This document shows positions 51,308-61,488 of a stretch of 64,000 nucleotides of DNA, one piece after another. The stretch lies in NCBI RefSeq assembly GCF_900115295.1, contig NZ_FOVZ01000001.1, forward strand, positions 1 through 64,000, written 5' to 3'. Under the pieces are notes generated by a model, which did no database searches, had not been told where the DNA came from, and saw only the letters and a list, made by a program, of their open reading frames with translations. The number at the start of each line of letters is the position of its first letter. Positions within the stretch are counted from its first letter, which is position 1. Made by a program: the position numbers and the translations under genes. This stretch comes from Sphingomonas sp. OK281. Its GTDB lineage: Bacteria; Pseudomonadota; Alphaproteobacteria; Sphingomonadales; Sphingomonadaceae.

Positions 51308-51838
51308 ATGGCAGGGTATAACGACGACGCGCCGCCGCGCCTCACCAGTGAGGGCGTGCACTGGCCGGAAATGGAATCTCTGTATCAAGACCATACCGAC
51401 TGGCTCCGCCGGCTTATCGCCGGGCGATTGCGTTTGCAGCCGGCCGATGTCGACGACATTGTACAGGATACTTGGGTGCGCGCCGCCAGGCCCGGCGCTC
51501 CGGAGATCACGCATCCGCGAGCGTTCTTGTTCCAGACCGCTCTCAATCTGTTTCGTGACGCCAAGCGGCGGGAGACGGTTCGCCAACAGCATTCAAGGAC
51601 CATCACCGCCGATCAAGGCGGCGGCTTCGGTCACGGGATGTCGGAGCAGGAAGCCACGGTCGAGCTGGAGCGCATCGTGCTCGAGCTGCCCGACAAACTG
51701 CGTGACGTCTTCGTCCTGAGCCGGTTCCGACATATGACCAATGCTGAGATAGCGGTGAAGCTAGGCATTTCGATCAAGACCGTCGAATGGCGGATGGGTA
51801 AGGCTTTGTCACACTGCATGAGCAGGCTGCGCGACTAG
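51308..51838 (+). CDS. FecI-like ECF sigma factor
   Basis: A 176-residue sigma-70 factor. Region 2 is around residues 17-85 (YQDHTDWLRRLIAGRLRLQP, DVDDIVQDTWVRAAR, HPRAFLFQTALNLFRD) and region 4 near 125-172 (LPDKLRDVFVLSRFRHMTNA, EIAVKLGISIKTVEWRM). FecI-type factors activate a receptor operon on a signal through FecR. ATG 51308 preferred (GGAG just upstream). The FecR gene follows after 16 bases. Confidence 0.9.
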   Translation: MAGYNDDAPPRLTSEGVHWPEMESLYQDHTDWLRRLIAGRLRLQPADVDDIVQDTWVRAARPGAPEITHPRAFLFQTALNLFRDAKRRETVRQQHSRTITADQGGGFGHGMSEQEATVELERIVLELPDKLRDVFVLSRFRHMTNAEIAVKLGISIKTVEWRMGKALSHCMSRLRD

Positions 51839-51854
51839 GCGGCGGCACAGATCC

Positions 51855-52820
51855 ATGAACGACAATGACGTGAGCGGCGACGGCGCGCGGGCGCAGGCGG
51901 CACACTGGTATGCGCGTCTCCAGACGCTGCCCGTGTCCGCGCGGACGCTCGAGGAGTTTTTCGCATGGCGCCGACTCGAGGGAAACCGCGACGCGTACAT
52001 CGCGGTCGATCGGTTCTACAATCAGTCGGGCAGCCTTGCCGATCGCCCAGCAATCCTCGCCGCGACCGAGCAGGCAATGAACCGCCCCGCGCATTCATCG
52101 AGTAATCGCGGCTTCTCGATTGGCACGTTGGCTGCCGCCGCGCTTGCACTCGTGGTCGTGGGCGTCACCTTGGTCACTGAGTGGCCGGCGGGCGGCGATA
52201 GATACGCGACCCGGATTGGCGAACAGCGTAAACTGATGCTGGCCGATGGATCACGCGTGATGCTCGATACCGATACGGCCATGACGGTGAAGTTCGTCGA
52301 TGGTGCGCGCCGCGTTTCGCTCGAGCACGGGCAAGCCTATTTTACCGTCGCGCATGATGCCGCGCGACCCTTTACCGTCGATGTCGGCGGCGCTCGGGTA
52401 TTGGCGACGGGCACCCAGTTCGATGTGCATCGCAACGGTGACTCGGTCGACGTCACGCTGGTCGAGGGCAGTGTGCGCGTCAGTGCCGATGACCGCCCGG
52501 TGGCGCGGTTGCGCGCGGGGCAAGCGCTGACGCTGAACGGCGGGCGCGTCAGCCCAATCAAAGTCGTCGATACGACGCCCGCGACGGCATGGACGCGGGG
52601 CCGGATCGTGCTCGACGGGATGACGCTCCAAGACGCCATCGCCGCCGTCAATCGCTACGTCGATACGCCCGTCCGGCTCGATGCAGCGGGCTTTGCCAAC
52701 GCGCGCATCAGCGGCACCGTCGATACGGGCGATGCCCGCAGCTTCGCCGCCGCGGTCACCGCCGTGCTGCCGCTGACATCGCAAACCGACAGCGACGGAT
52801 CGATCAGTCTGCGGCAGTGA
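51855..52820 (+). CDS. FecR-family anti-sigma/sigma regulator
   Basis: A 321-residue inner-membrane regulator. The N-terminus is cytoplasmic (ARAQAAHWYARLQTLPVSAR, with the DUF4880-like W motif); one membrane helix near 91-110 (LAAAALALVVVGVTLV); then the periplasmic FecR domain (RKLMLADGSRVMLDTDTAM, HGQAYFTVAHDAARPFTV, VLATGTQFDVHRN). It ends with a short STN-like part. It works with the adjacent FecI-like factor. The expected TonB receptor gene does not follow. Confidence 0.9.
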   Translation: MNDNDVSGDGARAQAAHWYARLQTLPVSARTLEEFFAWRRLEGNRDAYIAVDRFYNQSGSLADRPAILAATEQAMNRPAHSSSNRGFSIGTLAAAALALVVVGVTLVTEWPAGGDRYATRIGEQRKLMLADGSRVMLDTDTAMTVKFVDGARRVSLEHGQAYFTVAHDAARPFTVDVGGARVLATGTQFDVHRNGDSVDVTLVEGSVRVSADDRPVARLRAGQALTLNGGRVSPIKVVDTTPATAWTRGRIVLDGMTLQDAIAAVNRYVDTPVRLDAAGFANARISGTVDTGDARSFAAAVTAVLPLTSQTDSDGSISLRQ

Positions 52821-53820
52821 AATCGGATGCCGCGGCTGCGCTCCAGCCACGGCATCCGGGTCAGGCGAGTTTGAGCCGCTTATGCGGCGCCCTCTTTGTC
52901 TCGGCCGTCGCTTCTGCGGTGCGGCGTTCGGCGCTGTCTCAGGCGCTGACTTGCGGCCCAGGAGGGCGACCAGTGGCGCAATTGTCGGCCGGAGCAGGCG
53001 GGTTTGATTGGGCCGGGCCGTGGCCGCGGCTTGGGTATTGGAATGTAAAACCTGTCCGCTGAAGGCTCCCCCCGTTGTTGCGCGGCCTCCTTATTCCTCG
53101 GAAGCGGGCAGGCAATTCGTCTCCGGATCAGGTAACGCTGCTAGCAGGCCGGCGGCTATCTGATTGGTGGACGAACCCGCTCGAGCGGCTGGTCGAGGTA
53201 ATGTTCGCTGCCTAAAGGACTGGCTTCGCATCGGTACCCGCTACGACTGCTGCCCTACCGTCCTCTTGTCTGTCATTTCTCACGCCGCAGCCGTCATCCT
53301 CTGTCCGGCATCAACGAGTCTTGGCCCCAAGTCGCGCTCCGGTGTCAATGCTAGCTATTCCAATCAGGCGATCATAATGATCTAGAAGGACATCTTGAAA
53401 AAGTCATGCCAAGCAACTGGCATTTACGACTTTTCTTGGTTTGTAAAGAACGGTAGTTCGTTTCGCTGAGCAGTTGCAGCATAAAATGCGTTGACGCGCG
53501 CCGTCGTAATGCAGATGAACAAGGCTAGGGCACGGCGGGGGCCAAATTTTGAGCAACATACAACGTTCGAGGGTGCGGCAAAATGGCATTGCCTATCGGC
53601 ATAACCGATACGTAGAAACCTGACTCGAAGAATGTGGACATAATGTTAGGCTTTCCCGCACTATCAGATTGATGTGAAGTATCAATAGGATGGCGACGAA
53701 GAGGCGTTAAATTCGAAGTATTGACTGTGTAAAACGTTTGATATTGTATCGCAAATATTTCGCATTGGATTAAGTGTGATTGAGATAAGCATATTCATGC
53801 AAGGGGTTTAAATCATTCCG
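52821..53820. other. One-kilobase gap before the rhamnose operon
   Basis: No supported gene. The first 250 bases are GC-rich with an open frame whose beginning (LCGALFVSAVASAV) looks signal-like, possibly a relic of the missing receptor gene. From about 53390 the sequence is AT-rich and probably holds the promoter of the rml operon; it includes a small hairpin (ATGCCA/TGGCAT, 53406-53423). Confidence 0.5.
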
Positions 53821-54390
53821 ATGGTTCAGCTTATCCATCCAAAACGTTTTGGCGATGATCGTGGCTGGTTTACCGAAGTTTATTCGGTGCCCGCCTTCGA
53901 GAAAATCGGGATAGACTGCACGTTCGTGCAGGATAATCACTCGCTGTCTGTGCCGGCCTTCACGCTCCGCGGACTGCATTTTCAGAAGCCGCCACGCGGC
54001 CAGGACAAGCTGGTGCGGTGCATTCGTGGCGCGATCTTCGATGTCGCCGTGGACATCCGCAAGGGCTCGCCAACCTACGGCCAGTGGGTCGGCACCGAGC
54101 TGTCGGCCGAGAACGGCCACCAGCTGTTCATCCCGATCGGCTTTGCACACGGCTTCGTGACGCTCGAAGACAATTGTGAAGTCTCGTACAAATGCTCGGA
54201 CACCTACGCGCCTGACAGTGATGGCGGCATCCGCTGGAATGATCCGGCGATTGGTTCGGGCGGCATCGACTGGCCGATGCCCGCTGGTACCACGCCCGAG
54301 CTTTCGCCGAAGGATGCGGTGCAGCCGCTGCTCGCCGACTTTGACAGCCCCTTTCCCTATGACGGCCGCCCGCTGGCGCCGCTCGCCTGA
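53821..54390 (+). CDS. rmlC: dTDP-4-dehydrorhamnose 3,5-epimerase
   Basis: A 189-residue cupin enzyme, third step of dTDP-L-rhamnose synthesis. Landmarks are [44 protein letters not shown] (catalytic His), [34 protein letters not shown] and [23 protein letters not shown] 53821 starts at the fold, though its ribosome site is weak. First of four genes rmlC-B-D-A. Confidence 0.95.
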   Translation: MVQLIHPKRFGDDRGWFTEVYSVPAFEKIGIDCTFVQDNHSLSVPAFTLRGLHFQKPPRGQDKLVRCIRGAIFDVAVDIRKGSPTYGQWVGTELSAENGHQLFIPIGFAHGFVTLEDNCEVSYKCSDTYAPDSDGGIRWNDPAIGSGGIDWPMPAGTTPELSPKDAVQPLLADFDSPFPYDGRPLAPLA

Positions 54391-54401
54391 AGGACAGACC
54401 C

Positions 54402-55457
54402 ATGCGCATCTTCGTCACCGGCGGGGCCGGTTTCATCGGCTCGGCGCTCGTCCGTCACCTGATCGAGAACACCGACCATGAGGTGTTGAACTTCGACAAG
54501 CTGACCTATGCCGGTACGCTGTCGACGGTCGAGCGTGTCGCCAGTTCGAACCGCTACCGCTTCGTCCAAGGCGACATCTGCGACGCAGACTCCGTCAAGG
54601 CCGCGATCGCCGAGTTCAAGCCCGAAATTGTCACGCATCTCGCAGCCGAAAGCCATGTCGACCGCTCGATCGACGGCCCCGGCGCGTTCGTCCAGACCAA
54701 CGTCGTCGGCACCTTCACGATGCTCAGCGAGGCGCGCGCCTATTGGCTCGGCCTCGACGACGAAGCGAAGGCGGCGTTCCGCTTCCATCATATCTCGACC
54801 GACGAGGTTTACGGCTCGCTCGGCGACACCGGGCTATTCACCGAAGAGACGCCGTACGACCCGCGCTCGCCCTACTCGGCGTCGAAGGCTGGCTCGGATC
54901 ACCTCGTCAGCGCGTGGGGCCACACGTTCGGGCTGCCGGTGCTGATCACCAACTGCTCGAACAATTACGGGCCGTATCATTTCCCCGAAAAGCTGATCCC
55001 GCTGATGATCGTCAAGGCGCTCGCGGGTGCCGACCTGCCGGTCTACGGCAAGGGCGACCAGGTCCGCGACTGGCTGTTCGTCGAGGATCACGTCCGCGCA
55101 CTGCACGCGGTGTTCGAGAAAGGCGAGCCCGGTCGGACCTACAATGTCGGCGGGAATAACGAAAAGCAGAACCTCGAGGTCGTGAAGACCGTCTGCGCGA
55201 TCCTCGATCGCCTCCGCCCGCGTGCCGACGGCCAGTCCTACGCGACGCAGATCACCTATGTCGCGGACCGTCCGGGTCACGACAAGCGCTATGCGATCAA
55301 CGCGAGCCGGATCAAGAACGAGCTTGGCTGGGAGCCTGCCGAGACGTTCGAGACGGGGATCGAGAAAACCGTCGCCTGGTATCTCGACAACCAGGGCTGG
55401 TGGGAGGCGATCGTGGCCGAGCACAAGGCCGACCAGCGCCGCGGGTTGTCGGTATGA
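54402..55457 (+). CDS. rmlB: dTDP-glucose 4,6-dehydratase
   Basis: A 351-residue NAD-dependent short-chain enzyme, second step of dTDP-L-rhamnose synthesis. [16 protein letters not shown] is the NAD loop; [26 protein letters not shown] (catalytic Asp/Glu), [13 protein letters not shown] (catalytic Tyr and Lys) and [18 protein letters not shown] are all in place. AAGGACAG lies upstream; the stop overlaps the rmlD start. Confidence 0.97.
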   Translation: MRIFVTGGAGFIGSALVRHLIENTDHEVLNFDKLTYAGTLSTVERVASSNRYRFVQGDICDADSVKAAIAEFKPEIVTHLAAESHVDRSIDGPGAFVQTNVVGTFTMLSEARAYWLGLDDEAKAAFRFHHISTDEVYGSLGDTGLFTEETPYDPRSPYSASKAGSDHLVSAWGHTFGLPVLITNCSNNYGPYHFPEKLIPLMIVKALAGADLPVYGKGDQVRDWLFVEDHVRALHAVFEKGEPGRTYNVGGNNEKQNLEVVKTVCAILDRLRPRADGQSYATQITYVADRPGHDKRYAINASRIKNELGWEPAETFETGIEKTVAWYLDNQGWWEAIVAEHKADQRRGLSV

Positions 55458-56377
55458 GCGACGTAAAGCGAATCCTCGTTACCGGTGGTAACGGCCAGCT
55501 CGGCACCGAGCTGAAGCGGTATGCATGGCCTGACGGTTGGGCGGTCACCGCGATCGACATCGACGAGCTCGACCTGCGCGATACCGCCGCGATCACCGCG
55601 ATGGTCGCCCAAGGTCATGACGGGCAGCCTTGGGCAGCCGTGATCTCGGCCGGTGCCTACACCGCGGTCGACAAGGCCGAGAGTGACGTCGTCACCGCCT
55701 GGGCTGTCAATGCGATGGCGCCCGCAGCGTTCGCGGAAAGCTGCGCCAAGGCCGGCATCCCGATCGTCCAGGTCTCGACCGACTATGTCTTCGATGGCGC
55801 GCGCGATGGCGCTTGGGAAGTGACCGATCCGGTTGCCCCACTCGGCGTGTACGGTGCCTCGAAGCTCGGTGGCGAACTCGCGGTGCGTACCTCGGGCGCA
55901 CGACACGCGATCGTGCGCACCGCCTGGGTGGTCAGCGCCCACGGCAATAACTTCATCAAGACGATGCTCCGCGTCGGTGCGACCAACCCGACCCTGCGCG
56001 TCGTCGACGACCAGCACGGCAGCCCGACATCGGCGACCGATCTCGCAGCCGCGCTCGCGACGATCACGATGCGGCTCGTCGAGAACCCGGCAGCGCCGAC
56101 CGGCACCTATCATTTCAGCAACGCCGGCGCAGTGACCTGGGCAGGCTTCGCGCGCGAGATCTTCGCGCAGAGCGGCGCGCGCGGCGGGGCCAGTGCCGAG
56201 GTGCAGGGCATCAGCACCAGCGAATACCCGACGCCGGCGACGCGACCCGCCAATTCGCTGCTCAGCCACGACGCGATCACCCGCGACTACGGCATCCATC
56301 CGCCTGCGTGGCAGACCGCGCTCGGCAACATCCTCGACGAACTGCTCGGGGCATCCAACAAGGAGACACGCGCGTGA
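55454..56377 (+). CDS. rmlD: dTDP-4-dehydrorhamnose reductase
   Basis: A 307-residue NAD(P)H-dependent reductase giving dTDP-L-rhamnose. It has [13 protein letters not shown], the [13 protein letters not shown] segment, [24 protein letters not shown] (Tyr-x3-Lys) and [21 protein letters not shown] 55454 overlaps the rmlB stop, and the gene overlaps the rmlA start. Confidence 0.96.
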   Translation: MSDVKRILVTGGNGQLGTELKRYAWPDGWAVTAIDIDELDLRDTAAITAMVAQGHDGQPWAAVISAGAYTAVDKAESDVVTAWAVNAMAPAAFAESCAKAGIPIVQVSTDYVFDGARDGAWEVTDPVAPLGVYGASKLGGELAVRTSGARHAIVRTAWVVSAHGNNFIKTMLRVGATNPTLRVVDDQHGSPTSATDLAAALATITMRLVENPAAPTGTYHFSNAGAVTWAGFAREIFAQSGARGGASAEVQGISTSEYPTPATRPANSLLSHDAITRDYGIHPPAWQTALGNILDELLGASNKETRA

Positions 56378-57261
56378 AGGGCATCATTCTCGCAGGCGGT
56401 TCAGGCACGCGCCTCCATCCGGCTACGCTGGCGGTCAACAAGCAGCTGCTGCCGGTCTACGACAAGCCGATGATCTACTACCCGCTGTCGGTGCTGATGC
56501 TCGCCGGCATTCGCGACATCCTGATTATATCAAGCCCCGAATATATCGGCAATTACAAGAACCTGTTCGGTGACGGGGCGGCGCTTGGCCTGACGATCGC
56601 CTATGCCGAACAGCCCAAGCCTGAGGGTCTCGCCCAAGCGTTCACGATCGGTGCGGACTTCATCGGCGACGACAATGTCGCGCTGGTGCTCGGCGACAAC
56701 ATCTTCTTCGGCGCGCACCTCACCGATCTGCTGGCGAGCGCGGTCGAGCGTAAGAGCGGTGCGACGGTGTTCTCCTACCGCGTCGAGGACCCCGAACGCT
56801 ACGGCGTGGTCGAGTTCGGCGAAGGCGGCAAGGCGATCAGCCTCGAGGAAAAGCCTGAGAGCCCCAAGTCAAACCACGCGGTCACCGGGCTGTATTTTTA
56901 CGACAACCGCGTCGTGCAACTCGCTCGCGACTTGAAGCCGTCGGCGCGCGGCGAACTCGAGATTACCGATCTCAACCGCCTCTACATGGACGCCGGCGAC
57001 CTGTTCGTCGAACAGATGGGCCGTGGATATGCCTGGCTTGATACCGGCACCCACGACAGCCTGCTCGAAGCCAGTGAGTTCGTCCGCACGATCCAGCACC
57101 GGCAGGGGATTCAGGTCGCCTGCTTGGAAGAAATCGCGTTTCACCAAGGATTCATCACTACGGATCAGGCGCGCGAAGCTGGCGAACGCTTCAAGAAAAC
57201 CGCTTACGGACGCGCCATTTTGCATGCCTTGGACGTCACTTTAGAATCAAAAGCAAGATAA
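56374..57261 (+). CDS. rmlA: Glucose-1-phosphate thymidylyltransferase
   Basis: A 295-residue nucleotidyltransferase, first step of dTDP-L-rhamnose synthesis. GTG 56374 (AAGGAG upstream) gives [61 protein letters not shown] and the end region [16 protein letters not shown] follow. Last gene of rmlCBDA; about 200 AT-rich bases follow before the next gene. Confidence 0.97.
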   Translation: MKGIILAGGSGTRLHPATLAVNKQLLPVYDKPMIYYPLSVLMLAGIRDILIISSPEYIGNYKNLFGDGAALGLTIAYAEQPKPEGLAQAFTIGADFIGDDNVALVLGDNIFFGAHLTDLLASAVERKSGATVFSYRVEDPERYGVVEFGEGGKAISLEEKPESPKSNHAVTGLYFYDNRVVQLARDLKPSARGELEITDLNRLYMDAGDLFVEQMGRGYAWLDTGTHDSLLEASEFVRTIQHRQGIQVACLEEIAFHQGFITTDQAREAGERFKKTAYGRAILHALDVTLESKAR

Positions 57262-57470
57262 CTCAGCACTATTACGTTTTCTCGTTAGTCGGCAGCAGGG
57301 GAAATCTAATTTTTAAGAGCTGTCAATATTGCGCGATATGCTGCATTGCAAAAGACGGGTTTTTTACTATTGCCGCCGATTATATTGGGTTAATTCGTAT
57401 GTGCAAACATGCTTCGACGGAGCCGTGTGGCTTCACCGCGTTCAAATCCGAGTAGATATTGGGAACGATC

Positions 57471-58592
57471 TTGCCTCTCCATCTGATCATTCTTGGCATA
57501 CGCGGCCTACCAGCAGCTCACGGGGGTTTTGAGACCTTCGCAGAGCGACTTGCACCTTACTTTATAGAGCGTGGCTGGCGTGTGACGGTTTACTGCCAAG
57601 GAAGCGTGTCAGGCAAGATAGTAGAAGATGAGTGGCAGGGGATTCACCGCATTCATATCCCTGTAAAACGAACCGGATCGGCCGGAACGATTGAATTTGA
57701 CATAAAGTGCACTCATGATGTCGAAAGTCGTGATGGTACCATATTGACTCTCGGTTACAATACAGGATTTCTTTCGACGTGGCTCCGCATGAGAGGCCGT
57801 CTAAACCTTATCAATATGGACGGACTTGAATGGAAACGTGCGAAATACTCTTGGGCTCCTAGGGCTTACTTATGGTTGAATGAGCGATTAGCCGCTTGGT
57901 CTGGATCGACTTTGATCGCTGATCACCCAGCGATAGCCGATCATCTTGCGACACGTGTTTTGCGATCAAAAATTGCAACCATCCCATACGGCAGCGATAA
58001 GATCGTTGACGCTGATCCTAGCCCGCTAGAAGCTCTTGGCTTGCAGCCAGGTCTGTTCTTTACTTTGATAGCTCGCGCAGTACCCGAGAATTTGGTTCTA
58101 GAGATTGTAAAGGCCTTCTCCTCAAAGTCGCGTGGCGTAAAGCTCGCATTGCTCGGAGGCTACGACAGAACAGATCCGTATCAGGCAATGGTACTGGAAG
58201 CAGCGAGTCCAGAGGTAGTTTTTACCGGTGGTATTTACGATCGCTCTATTTTATCGGCATTACGATTGCATTCAATTGCGTATCTCCATGGGCATCAGGT
58301 CGGGGGTACCAATCCTTCGCTAGTTGAAGCGCTAGGGGCCGGAAACGCAATTATTGCACATGACAACGTTTTCAACCGATGGGTCGCGGGCGATGCTGGA
58401 CGCTATTTCACCAGTATCGAAGAGTGTGAACGGCAAATTGAAGCAATAATTACGTCTGAAACACTGCGGCGGGAAATGCGCGAAGCCGCCCACTGTCGCT
58501 GGGCAGAAATGTTCACGTGGCCAAAAATCTTGGCTGCCTACCACGAACTGATCGTGGCCGAAGAAACGAAGCACACGAACCGCGTGGAATGA
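57471..58592 (+). CDS. Glycosyltransferase with DUF1972 (GT4-like, rhamnosyltransferase type)
   Basis: A 373-residue GT-B glycosyltransferase. The start LHLIILGIRGLPAAHGGFET is the DUF1972 signature seen in rhamnosyl- and related transferases; the C-terminal half has the donor-binding segment (HGHQVGGTNPSLVEALGAGNAIIAHDN). TTG 57471 puts the start at the domain edge with GGGAAC before it; TTG 57459 is possible. Its DNA is AT-richer than the rml genes, suggesting a separate origin. The stop overlaps the flippase start. Confidence 0.88.
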   Translation: MPLHLIILGIRGLPAAHGGFETFAERLAPYFIERGWRVTVYCQGSVSGKIVEDEWQGIHRIHIPVKRTGSAGTIEFDIKCTHDVESRDGTILTLGYNTGFLSTWLRMRGRLNLINMDGLEWKRAKYSWAPRAYLWLNERLAAWSGSTLIADHPAIADHLATRVLRSKIATIPYGSDKIVDADPSPLEALGLQPGLFFTLIARAVPENLVLEIVKAFSSKSRGVKLALLGGYDRTDPYQAMVLEAASPEVVFTGGIYDRSILSALRLHSIAYLHGHQVGGTNPSLVEALGAGNAIIAHDNVFNRWVAGDAGRYFTSIEECERQIEAIITSETLRREMREAAHCRWAEMFTWPKILAAYHELIVAEETKHTNRVE

Positions 58593-59920
58593 GACACACG
58601 CGCACACTGACGGCTACTTCGGAAAAAGTTCGACACGTCGCGAACCGTCACAAGGCTATGATGATGGCTGCGACGCTAGCGCGAATGGCGGGTGGCCTGC
58701 TGACCTTTGTACTGCTGGCACGCTACCTCCATCCAGAGCCGTTTGGGCTTATCGCGACAGCAATGGCCTACACCGCCTTCATGGGAATTTTGACTGACTT
58801 TGGGTTGGGCACTGCCGCGTTGCGCGATGCTGCCGCTGTGCCGGACCAATCCGCGCAGATCATGGCTGACGCACTGGCGGTGAAGGGCTTGCTCGCTGCC
58901 CTCATTGTGCTCGTGGGAGGATTGGCTCTGACCTTCCTGATGCCCTTTGATCGACTACTGATTTATGGGTTCGTGTTCGCAGGGGCACTAGCCTATTCCT
59001 TCGGTGAGCTGTCGTTGGTCGCGGCGCGCGCTAATGGGCGATTTGACCTAGAAGCAAAAACGGTCATTGCGAGTAGTGTCGTCATGCTGGTTTTAGTAGG
59101 CGGTGTCGCTGCATTGACGGGTGCTGTCATGCCAGTAGCTATTGCCTTTTTTGTCACCCGGCTCGGGTACCTCTTACTAGTGCTTGTTACCTTGAGGCGC
59201 TGGCTAGGCAATCCTTTTACCAGCAACTGGAGCGGCATTGTCAGTACTGGCCGTCGTGCATCGAGTTATGCTGCTGACAGTTGCCTTACCAGTCTCGCGA
59301 CGCAGATTGACGTATTACTATTTGGAGTATTCCTGAGTCTACACGACATGGGTATCTACCAGTCGGGCGCCCGGCTAGTGCAAGTCATTGTACCTTTCGC
59401 GGTGGTGCTATCTACAGTTTACCTCCCGAGCTTGGTGGCGGCGCGGACTCATGGGCGCGATGTCGAATACAGAGGCAACGCGACGCGACTGACTTGGGAG
59501 TTCACCTGTCTCGCGGTATTAAGCGGTCTTGGGTTCACCTTTGTTGCGCCGGCTTTCACCGATTTGTTATACGGCAATGCGTATCGTGCGCTACAACCGC
59601 TGTGGCCCGGTTTTGCGGTATTTGCTTGTCTACGCCTTGCGGCTTCCGCCTATGGCGTGCAATTGGTTGCTCTTGGACGGATAAGGGCGCGGTTGATTAA
59701 CAGCGTGGCATCAATTGCTGTGCTGTTCGGGACGACCCTTCTCGTTATGCCGAAATTCGGCCTAGCTTCATCGACGTGGATATTAGCCCTATCGGCTGTG
59801 CCGCCCTTCCTATTTCTGGGAACAGCCTTGATGAGAACAGGATTGGGCGGCCGCCATGTTCTCGGGAGCATGGTATTAACTTTAACGGTAGTTGCAGTAC
59901 TAGTCGCGGCTCAGATTTAA
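58589..59920 (+). CDS. Wzx-type oligosaccharide flippase
   Basis: A 443-residue membrane protein with about 12-14 helices of the polysaccharide transport (PST/MOP) family. It begins KAMMMAATLARMAGGLLTFV and continues LHPEPFGLIATAMAYTAFMG, the usual flippase N-terminus. It probably moves lipid-linked repeat units across the inner membrane. ATG 58589 overlaps the preceding stop (ATGA). A strong terminator follows. Confidence 0.88.
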   Translation: MRHTRTLTATSEKVRHVANRHKAMMMAATLARMAGGLLTFVLLARYLHPEPFGLIATAMAYTAFMGILTDFGLGTAALRDAAAVPDQSAQIMADALAVKGLLAALIVLVGGLALTFLMPFDRLLIYGFVFAGALAYSFGELSLVAARANGRFDLEAKTVIASSVVMLVLVGGVAALTGAVMPVAIAFFVTRLGYLLLVLVTLRRWLGNPFTSNWSGIVSTGRRASSYAADSCLTSLATQIDVLLFGVFLSLHDMGIYQSGARLVQVIVPFAVVLSTVYLPSLVAARTHGRDVEYRGNATRLTWEFTCLAVLSGLGFTFVAPAFTDLLYGNAYRALQPLWPGFAVFACLRLAASAYGVQLVALGRIRARLINSVASIAVLFGTTLLVMPKFGLASSTWILALSAVPPFLFLGTALMRTGLGGRHVLGSMVLTLTVVAVLVAAQI

Positions 59921-59925
59921 ACAGA

Positions 59926-59978
59926 ATTAACGTGCCTCAGGCACTTCGTGCTAATCGGATAGAGGCACGTTAATTTTT
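59926..59978 (+). terminator. Intrinsic terminator after the flippase gene
   Basis: Perfect 13-bp stem ATTAACGTGCCTC / GAGGCACGTTAAT closing a 23-base loop, then five T. On the other strand it also ends in a T-rich stretch, so it may serve the convergent gene too. Confidence 0.88.
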
Positions 59979-60044
59979 GAGCGCTTACAATTTACGTTCT
60001 TGATCAAATCATATGCCTATGATTCAGTGCACAGGCGCCTTATA

Positions 60045-61214
60045 TTATGCGGCCGTCGGTAATTCCTTTAGAATATCGGCCATGACGCCCTGATAGCGAT
60101 CGAGTCGCACTTTAACAATTTCGGCCATGCTGCGGACCAGTTCGTCGCGTAACGTCGCACGCCCATTAAATCCTGCAATGAGCATCGTCATCGCCTCATC
60201 GGTGGTTACGCAACGCCCATCGACGACGTGCGGATAATTAAGGGTGGAAAATAGCCCGTTGAATTTGCGACTGTAGGCTATCGGCATCACCGGTACGATC
60301 GACGAGAAGGCGCCGATGCAGGCATGCATACGGCCGCCGGTAAAGAAGTCGAGATTGACAATCCAAGACTTAGCTTCTTCCGAATTTTCGAACTTTGGCG
60401 CTATTTTCACGCCTGGAAACTGCTGAGCGATCTCATTAATGACGGTAAAATCGTCTTCCGCATCACCGGCATCGTGATGGACGTGCGACACAAGCCACAC
60501 CTCGGTATTCGGCATTGCACCGAACGCAGTAATTAGTCGTCGATTAAGCTCGGGGTAATCAAGCGTTAAACCGAAGCGGTCGCCGTGACGGTAGAGCAAG
60601 CCAGAGACATTAATACCAACCTTGATCACTTCACCTTGATTTTTAACCTTGGCGGACTCAAAAGGTAAGCGGAAGGCGACATCGATTACCTCCTCAAGAG
60701 GCGCAGTTACGCCAAGATCCTTGAATGCGAGTGATGACATACCGTCTCGCGCGAATGTTATTTTGGCACGGTTAAATATCCAGCGAGCTGCTGATCGAGT
60801 CCAGGCACTATCGAACGGTCCAATGGTCTGCGGTGCAAATACCAAGGGGCGACCTGACTGAATAGCAAGATATTTGGTAATCGCCTGCAGACTAAATAGG
60901 AATCGTCCGTATATCGAGGTGAACCCATCACCCGCGCATATGTCGACTATAAGATCGCACTTATTAAGTTCGTTTCTATAATTACGAGTATTGGCAGTAG
61001 CTAGATCACGGACGCGTAGAAACGGGCCAAGTTCGATATCATCGGCAATTGTTAAATCTTCGCCTGGCTTGCCAAACAATATGAAGTGAGGCTTTGCCCC
61101 TGCCGCTGCCGCTGCCGCTCTCAATATAGCAATATTCGACCGACTGAGTGCGTCGACACCCAAGTTCGGTCTACCAAATTGATGCCACAACAAACCGATT
61201 CTCAACGAACGCAT
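60045..61214 (-). CDS. Polysaccharide pyruvyl transferase-family protein
   Basis: A 389-residue protein of the WcaK/CsaB pyruvyl-transferase-like family: RIGLLWHQFGRPNLGVDALSRSN at the start, LVFAPQTIGPFDSAWTR, ITFARDGMSS, VGINVSG, EVWLVSHVHHD and the conserved FFTGGRMHACIGAFSSIVPVMPIAYSRKF. It likely decorates the polysaccharide, with pyruvyl ketal or another acidic group. ATG 61214 starts the domain; an ATG at 61313 would add an unlike 33-residue lead. Opposite direction to its neighbours. Confidence 0.85.
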   Translation of the reverse strand: MRSLRIGLLWHQFGRPNLGVDALSRSNIAILRAAAAAAGAKPHFILFGKPGEDLTIADDIELGPFLRVRDLATANTRNYRNELNKCDLIVDICAGDGFTSIYGRFLFSLQAITKYLAIQSGRPLVFAPQTIGPFDSAWTRSAARWIFNRAKITFARDGMSSLAFKDLGVTAPLEEVIDVAFRLPFESAKVKNQGEVIKVGINVSGLLYRHGDRFGLTLDYPELNRRLITAFGAMPNTEVWLVSHVHHDAGDAEDDFTVINEIAQQFPGVKIAPKFENSEEAKSWIVNLDFFTGGRMHACIGAFSSIVPVMPIAYSRKFNGLFSTLNYPHVVDGRCVTTDEAMTMLIAGFNGRATLRDELVRSMAEIVKVRLDRYQGVMADILKELPTAA

Positions 61215-61488
61215 CAACGCGCATCCCCTTTCAAAAATTAGCTCGCGAAGCCACCATGCACAACGCAAATGCATGATACATTGCGAATTATAAAAACCAG
61301 AAAGAACAATCAAAAGCCATTCTGCATTCCGCTTATCGGACTTTCAACGCGTTTCTAGCATCTGGTATATTGCATTGCAGCAAGCGAGCAAAATTGCCAT
61401 GAAGAATTATTGAAGGCCCACGCCATTTCGGTCGTGTGGCGGCGGTGAGTGTGCGGGTCGATTCGCACGTCGTTGAGGAATTGTGAAC

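Noticed and set aside
61080..61115. Short CCGCTG tandem repeat
   Set aside because: Encodes an alanine run within the pyruvyl-transferase-like gene; common in high-GC coding DNA.
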